Below, in pieces: positions 61,569-64,000 of a DNA stretch of 64,000 nt (position 1 is the stretch's first letter; every line of letters starts with the position of its first letter). The notes under the pieces were generated by a model, which ran no database searches, had not been told where the DNA came from, and was given only the letters and a program-made list of their open reading frames with translations. The DNA lies in NCBI RefSeq assembly GCF_018131075.1, contig NZ_JAFCLS010000027.1:1-64000 (forward strand). Direction: 5' to 3'. Made by a program: the position numbers and the translations under genes. The stretch is from Bradyrhizobium sp. JYMT SZCCT0428. Lineage in GTDB: Bacteria; Pseudomonadota; Alphaproteobacteria; Rhizobiales; Xanthobacteraceae.

Positions 61569-63161
61569 TCACCACGCCACGGTGAGGCGCGTCAGAAAGA
61601 GATCAGCGTGATCCTGGCCTTTGGCGACCTGGGCCCCAAGCGGATGCCATATGTGCTGGTAGCTGGGGATCAATCGGATCGCCGGCGTGACGGCAAAATT
61701 GTAAAAGACCTCGATGCCGCTCTCGTCGCGCGCGCGGGCATTTCCCAGCGTAAGCTGGGCGATGTCTGCCTTCAGATTGCCGCTGATCCTGTTGTAGTAA
61801 AATCCCGCTCCGAAGCTGTCGTACTCCCTGCCGCTGAACAGACCATGCGCAACCAGCCCGACGCTTGCGTAGCTGGTCACCGGATTGGTGGCTTCTGGGG
61901 CATATCCAGCCCTGCCAAAGATCCCGATCCCGCGGAGCGGTTGGCCACTCCTGAGCTTCTCGGCAATCGTTGTGGCGTCGTCCATGACATAGAGATATTG
62001 CGAAACGTTGGCGATCGCGGCCCAGCTATTATCCTTGAAATAGGCGGGTAGGCCGTCGGTCGGGGAGCCACCAATGAGAGCGCCAACGGCCTGGCTCGTC
62101 GCGGCTAACGTCGTCAACGGTCCGAAGGGCTGCTCGAGATTGAGTTTCGGCTTGTTCGACCAATTGAAGGCCGGTGAGAATTGACCAGGGAGACCTCCAA
62201 CCGTGTAGGACAGGATGGAGGAAATGTAGAGATTAACCGTGTCGAAGACGTGGTCGGCGAAGTTGTCTGCCTTGGAATTCGGATCGAGCACACCGCCGTA
62301 GACGGTAAGCTGTGGACTGGGCGCCCACACGCCCAGCGCCGCCCATGAGACAGCATTGTAGAAATTGAGCGCTACGGGGCTCTTGTTGAAGTTGAAGTTG
62401 GCAAAGTAGTACTTGTAGCTGTCGCCGAACAGGGTTTGGTCGGGGAGGTAGACAACAGCAATTTTTCCGACCAGGACGCTGACTTCCTTGGTGAGTGATT
62501 GGGTCAGAAAGAATTGTGCGGGCAGGACATCGTTTGCGCGGAGCGGGTCGGGAAACGCCAGCCCGGTATACTGGGGAACCGCAGCGCCCGCCGTGAAGGT
62601 ATTCGCCGGCGTGTCGCCGTAGCGCGAATGCAGCGTCAGATGCAGCAGGCCGCCAGACCAAAGGCCCGCACGCCCGGTGTCGATATTGAGCGAAGCCTGT
62701 GTGCTCTGCACAAAGGCGGCTCCGGTTTGTAGCCCGCCCGATGTGACGTTTTGATAGTAGCTCGTCGAGTAAACGTCGATGAAAACGCCGTGGCGCGCCC
62801 AGTCTGTTCGGACGCCACCCCAGTCGCCGGTGAGCTGGGTACGGTGCCAAATGTCCCCGGTCACCGTCCCCGGAATTCCGAATGCCGGTCCATTATTGAA
62901 GTAAGGCAAGAGGCCGGGAGCTAAGTCTGTCAGGGACACGTATTTCGTCGGAATTGGCTGCCCAGGATCAATTGGTCGATTCCGGCGCTGTATGGCGGCG
63001 GGCACAGTTTTTCGCTTGCGAGGTGCAGCCGCATGTTTCTCTTTTGTCGCGCGCTGCTCGCCCGCAAGATGATCAAAGTTGCTCAATCCAGCGTCCGCTG
63101 ACGCCGTCCGCCCTAGGGCAAGGCAGAAACAAATGCCAAGCGCAACACGTCCCGCCTTCAT
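61569..63161 (-). CDS. oprB: OprB-family carbohydrate-selective porin
   Basis: A 530-residue outer-membrane protein. Signal peptide at the N terminus (AGRVALGICFCLALGRTASA), then a basic, low-complexity linker (RATKEKHAAAPRKRK) of about 60 residues before the barrel. The barrel shows the OprB pattern: TGDWGGVRTDWARHGVFIDV, TLHSRYGDTPAN, many alternating strands, and a last strand ending in aromatic Trp (TRLTVAW). OprB porins admit glucose and other sugars. The gene faces the ndh cluster tail to tail. Confidence 0.92.
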   Translation of the reverse strand: MKAGRVALGICFCLALGRTASADAGLSNFDHLAGEQRATKEKHAAAPRKRKTVPAAIQRRNRPIDPGQPIPTKYVSLTDLAPGLLPYFNNGPAFGIPGTVTGDIWHRTQLTGDWGGVRTDWARHGVFIDVYSTSYYQNVTSGGLQTGAAFVQSTQASLNIDTGRAGLWSGGLLHLTLHSRYGDTPANTFTAGAAVPQYTGLAFPDPLRANDVLPAQFFLTQSLTKEVSVLVGKIAVVYLPDQTLFGDSYKYYFANFNFNKSPVALNFYNAVSWAALGVWAPSPQLTVYGGVLDPNSKADNFADHVFDTVNLYISSILSYTVGGLPGQFSPAFNWSNKPKLNLEQPFGPLTTLAATSQAVGALIGGSPTDGLPAYFKDNSWAAIANVSQYLYVMDDATTIAEKLRSGQPLRGIGIFGRAGYAPEATNPVTSYASVGLVAHGLFSGREYDSFGAGFYYNRISGNLKADIAQLTLGNARARDESGIEVFYNFAVTPAIRLIPSYQHIWHPLGAQVAKGQDHADLFLTRLTVAW

Positions 63162-63215
63162 CGTAGTCGTAGGTCCTCTTTAGCTGGATACCGTGGCCGC
63201 CGGCATTCGGCGGCC

Positions 63216-63782
63216 TCAGGATCGGGTCCTCTCGACCCAATTCGCGAATGCCTGCATGAACTCCTGCAGGAATTTGCGCGTGCCGTCGTTGACGAGCTTG
63301 CCGTTTTCATCGAACAGCTTGTCGGCGTGGCCGACATAAGCTTCGGGCTGCTGCATGGTCGGCACGTTCAGAAACACGAGCGACTGCCTCAGATGATGGT
63401 TGGCGCCGAAAGCCCCGATCGCGCTCGGCGAGCAGCTGGCAATCGCACCAGGCTTGCGGTCCCAGACGCTGCTGCCATACGGCCTGGAGCCGACATCCAG
63501 CGCATTCTTGAGAGCAGGCGGCACCGAACGGTTATATTCGGGCGTGACGAACAGCACAGCGTCAGCGGCCTTGACGCGCTCCCGAAACGCGGTCCATTGC
63601 GCGGGCTGAGATTCGGTCTCTAGGTCCTGATTGAAAAAGGGCAATTGCCCGATCTCGACGATTTCGAGCTTCATCGAAGCCGGCGCGAGCGACATGAGCG
63701 CATTTCCCAGCATCCGGTTGAGCGACGCCTTCCGCAGGCTTCCAACCAACACGCACACGTTCATCGGCTTATCCATGGTCAT
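63216..63782 (-). CDS. NADPH-dependent FMN reductase family protein
   Basis: A 188-residue flavodoxin-like oxidoreductase. The phosphate-binding loop is VLVGSLRKASLNRML near residue 12, followed by TPEYNRSVPPALKNALD near 85, the typical FMN contact of the ChrR/YieF/ArsH group. These enzymes reduce quinones, chromate, azo dyes or FMN using NAD(P)H. AAAGGGAAA precedes the ATG at 63780-63782; MNVCVLVGS seven codons later is another candidate. It is 22 bp from the enoyl-CoA hydratase stop, so the two are likely co-transcribed. Confidence 0.9.
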   Translation of the reverse strand: MTMDKPMNVCVLVGSLRKASLNRMLGNALMSLAPASMKLEIVEIGQLPFFNQDLETESQPAQWTAFRERVKAADAVLFVTPEYNRSVPPALKNALDVGSRPYGSSVWDRKPGAIASCSPSAIGAFGANHHLRQSLVFLNVPTMQQPEAYVGHADKLFDENGKLVNDGTRKFLQEFMQAFANWVERTRS

Positions 63783-63804
63783 TTTCCCTTTCGATGTCTC
63801 GCGC

Positions 63805-64000
63805 CTATGTGGTCGCTGGAGATTTGATGTTCTTCGTGAAGTCGGGCTTTCGCTTTTCCAGGAACGCCGTAAGCGCCTCTTTCGCGTCTTCAGAACGGAC
63901 CTGCGTACTGAACTCTCCGTTCTCAGCTTTCATCGCCGCCTTGATTTGCTCGCGAAATGGCTGCTTCATGAGCCTCTTGCTGGCCTGCAGCGCAGCGGCC
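63805..64000 (-). CDS. Enoyl-CoA hydratase/isomerase family protein, C-terminal part
   Basis: The minus strand is open from the window edge to TAG at 63805-63807 and gives 64 residues ending SEDAKEALTAFLEKRKPDFT plus a short tail. This is the standard C terminus of crotonase-family proteins (SxDxxEGxxAFxEKRxPxF). The active-site region lies outside the window, so the reaction cannot be decided. It is upstream of and close to the FMN reductase gene. Confidence 0.8.
   Translation of the reverse strand, partial: AAALQASKRLMKQPFREQIKAAMKAENGEFSTQVRSEDAKEALTAFLEKRKPDFTKNIKSPATT

Overview
The window looks like chromosomal DNA of a Bradyrhizobium/Rhodopseudomonas-type alphaproteobacterium (Nitrobacteraceae). 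The basis is the GC-rich coding style, a ROSE-type RNA thermometer ahead of a small heat-shock gene linked to rpoH, several FixJ-like response regulators, an OprB porin, and the DUF2924/DUF3489/large serine recombinase cassette common in this group. This is inference from gene content; no database search was possible.

Region 1 (1-16.2 kb) is a patched segment. It starts inside the 3' end of a livF-type ABC ATPase gene that recurs almost identically at 15.87-16.09 kb, next to a 5'-truncated, frameshifted livG. Between the two copies lie three copies of an unexplained dispersed repeat of about 0.4 kb (a fourth fragment follows the right livF), a frameshifted LigD-type ligase relic, an IS481-type transposase relic, a ROSE-controlled heat-shock operon (Hsp20, five small proteins, RpoH), and a complete polyamine/aldehyde operon in the order of E. 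coli ydcSTUV-patD, with a LysR gene upstream.

Region 2 (16.4-32.8 kb) is an accessory island. It holds a DUF2130 nuclease-like coiled-coil protein, a 1570-residue DUF4011-helicase-endonuclease-DUF3320 protein, and an SMC/RloC-like ATPase with a zinc-hook motif. These are followed by an overlapping DUF3489-DUF2924-serine recombinase operon and a phage packaging and modification set (TerL, DUF5681, ParB-methyltransferase) without capsid or portal genes. I read it as a defence/mobile island.

Region 3 (32.8-57.3 kb) is dense in signalling genes: Dps, a secreted protein, two lone receivers, two FixJ-like regulators, three histidine kinases (one with proline in place of the phospho-acceptor histidine, one with an internal tandem PAS duplication), three AraC-type regulators and two large winged-helix/STAND ATPase regulators. 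Embedded in it are two tandem acetoacetate-decarboxylase-family genes and a FUSC-HlyD-DUF1656 efflux operon, separated by a 99-nt sequence that folds perfectly into a three-way junction. The arrangement suggests sensing, modification and export of small organic or aromatic acids, but no ligand is evident.

Region 4 (57.3-64 kb) holds a multiply frameshifted ThrE-type exporter relic, small cysteine-containing proteins, a type II NADH dehydrogenase, an OprB porin, an FMN reductase and the 3' end of an enoyl-CoA hydratase gene.
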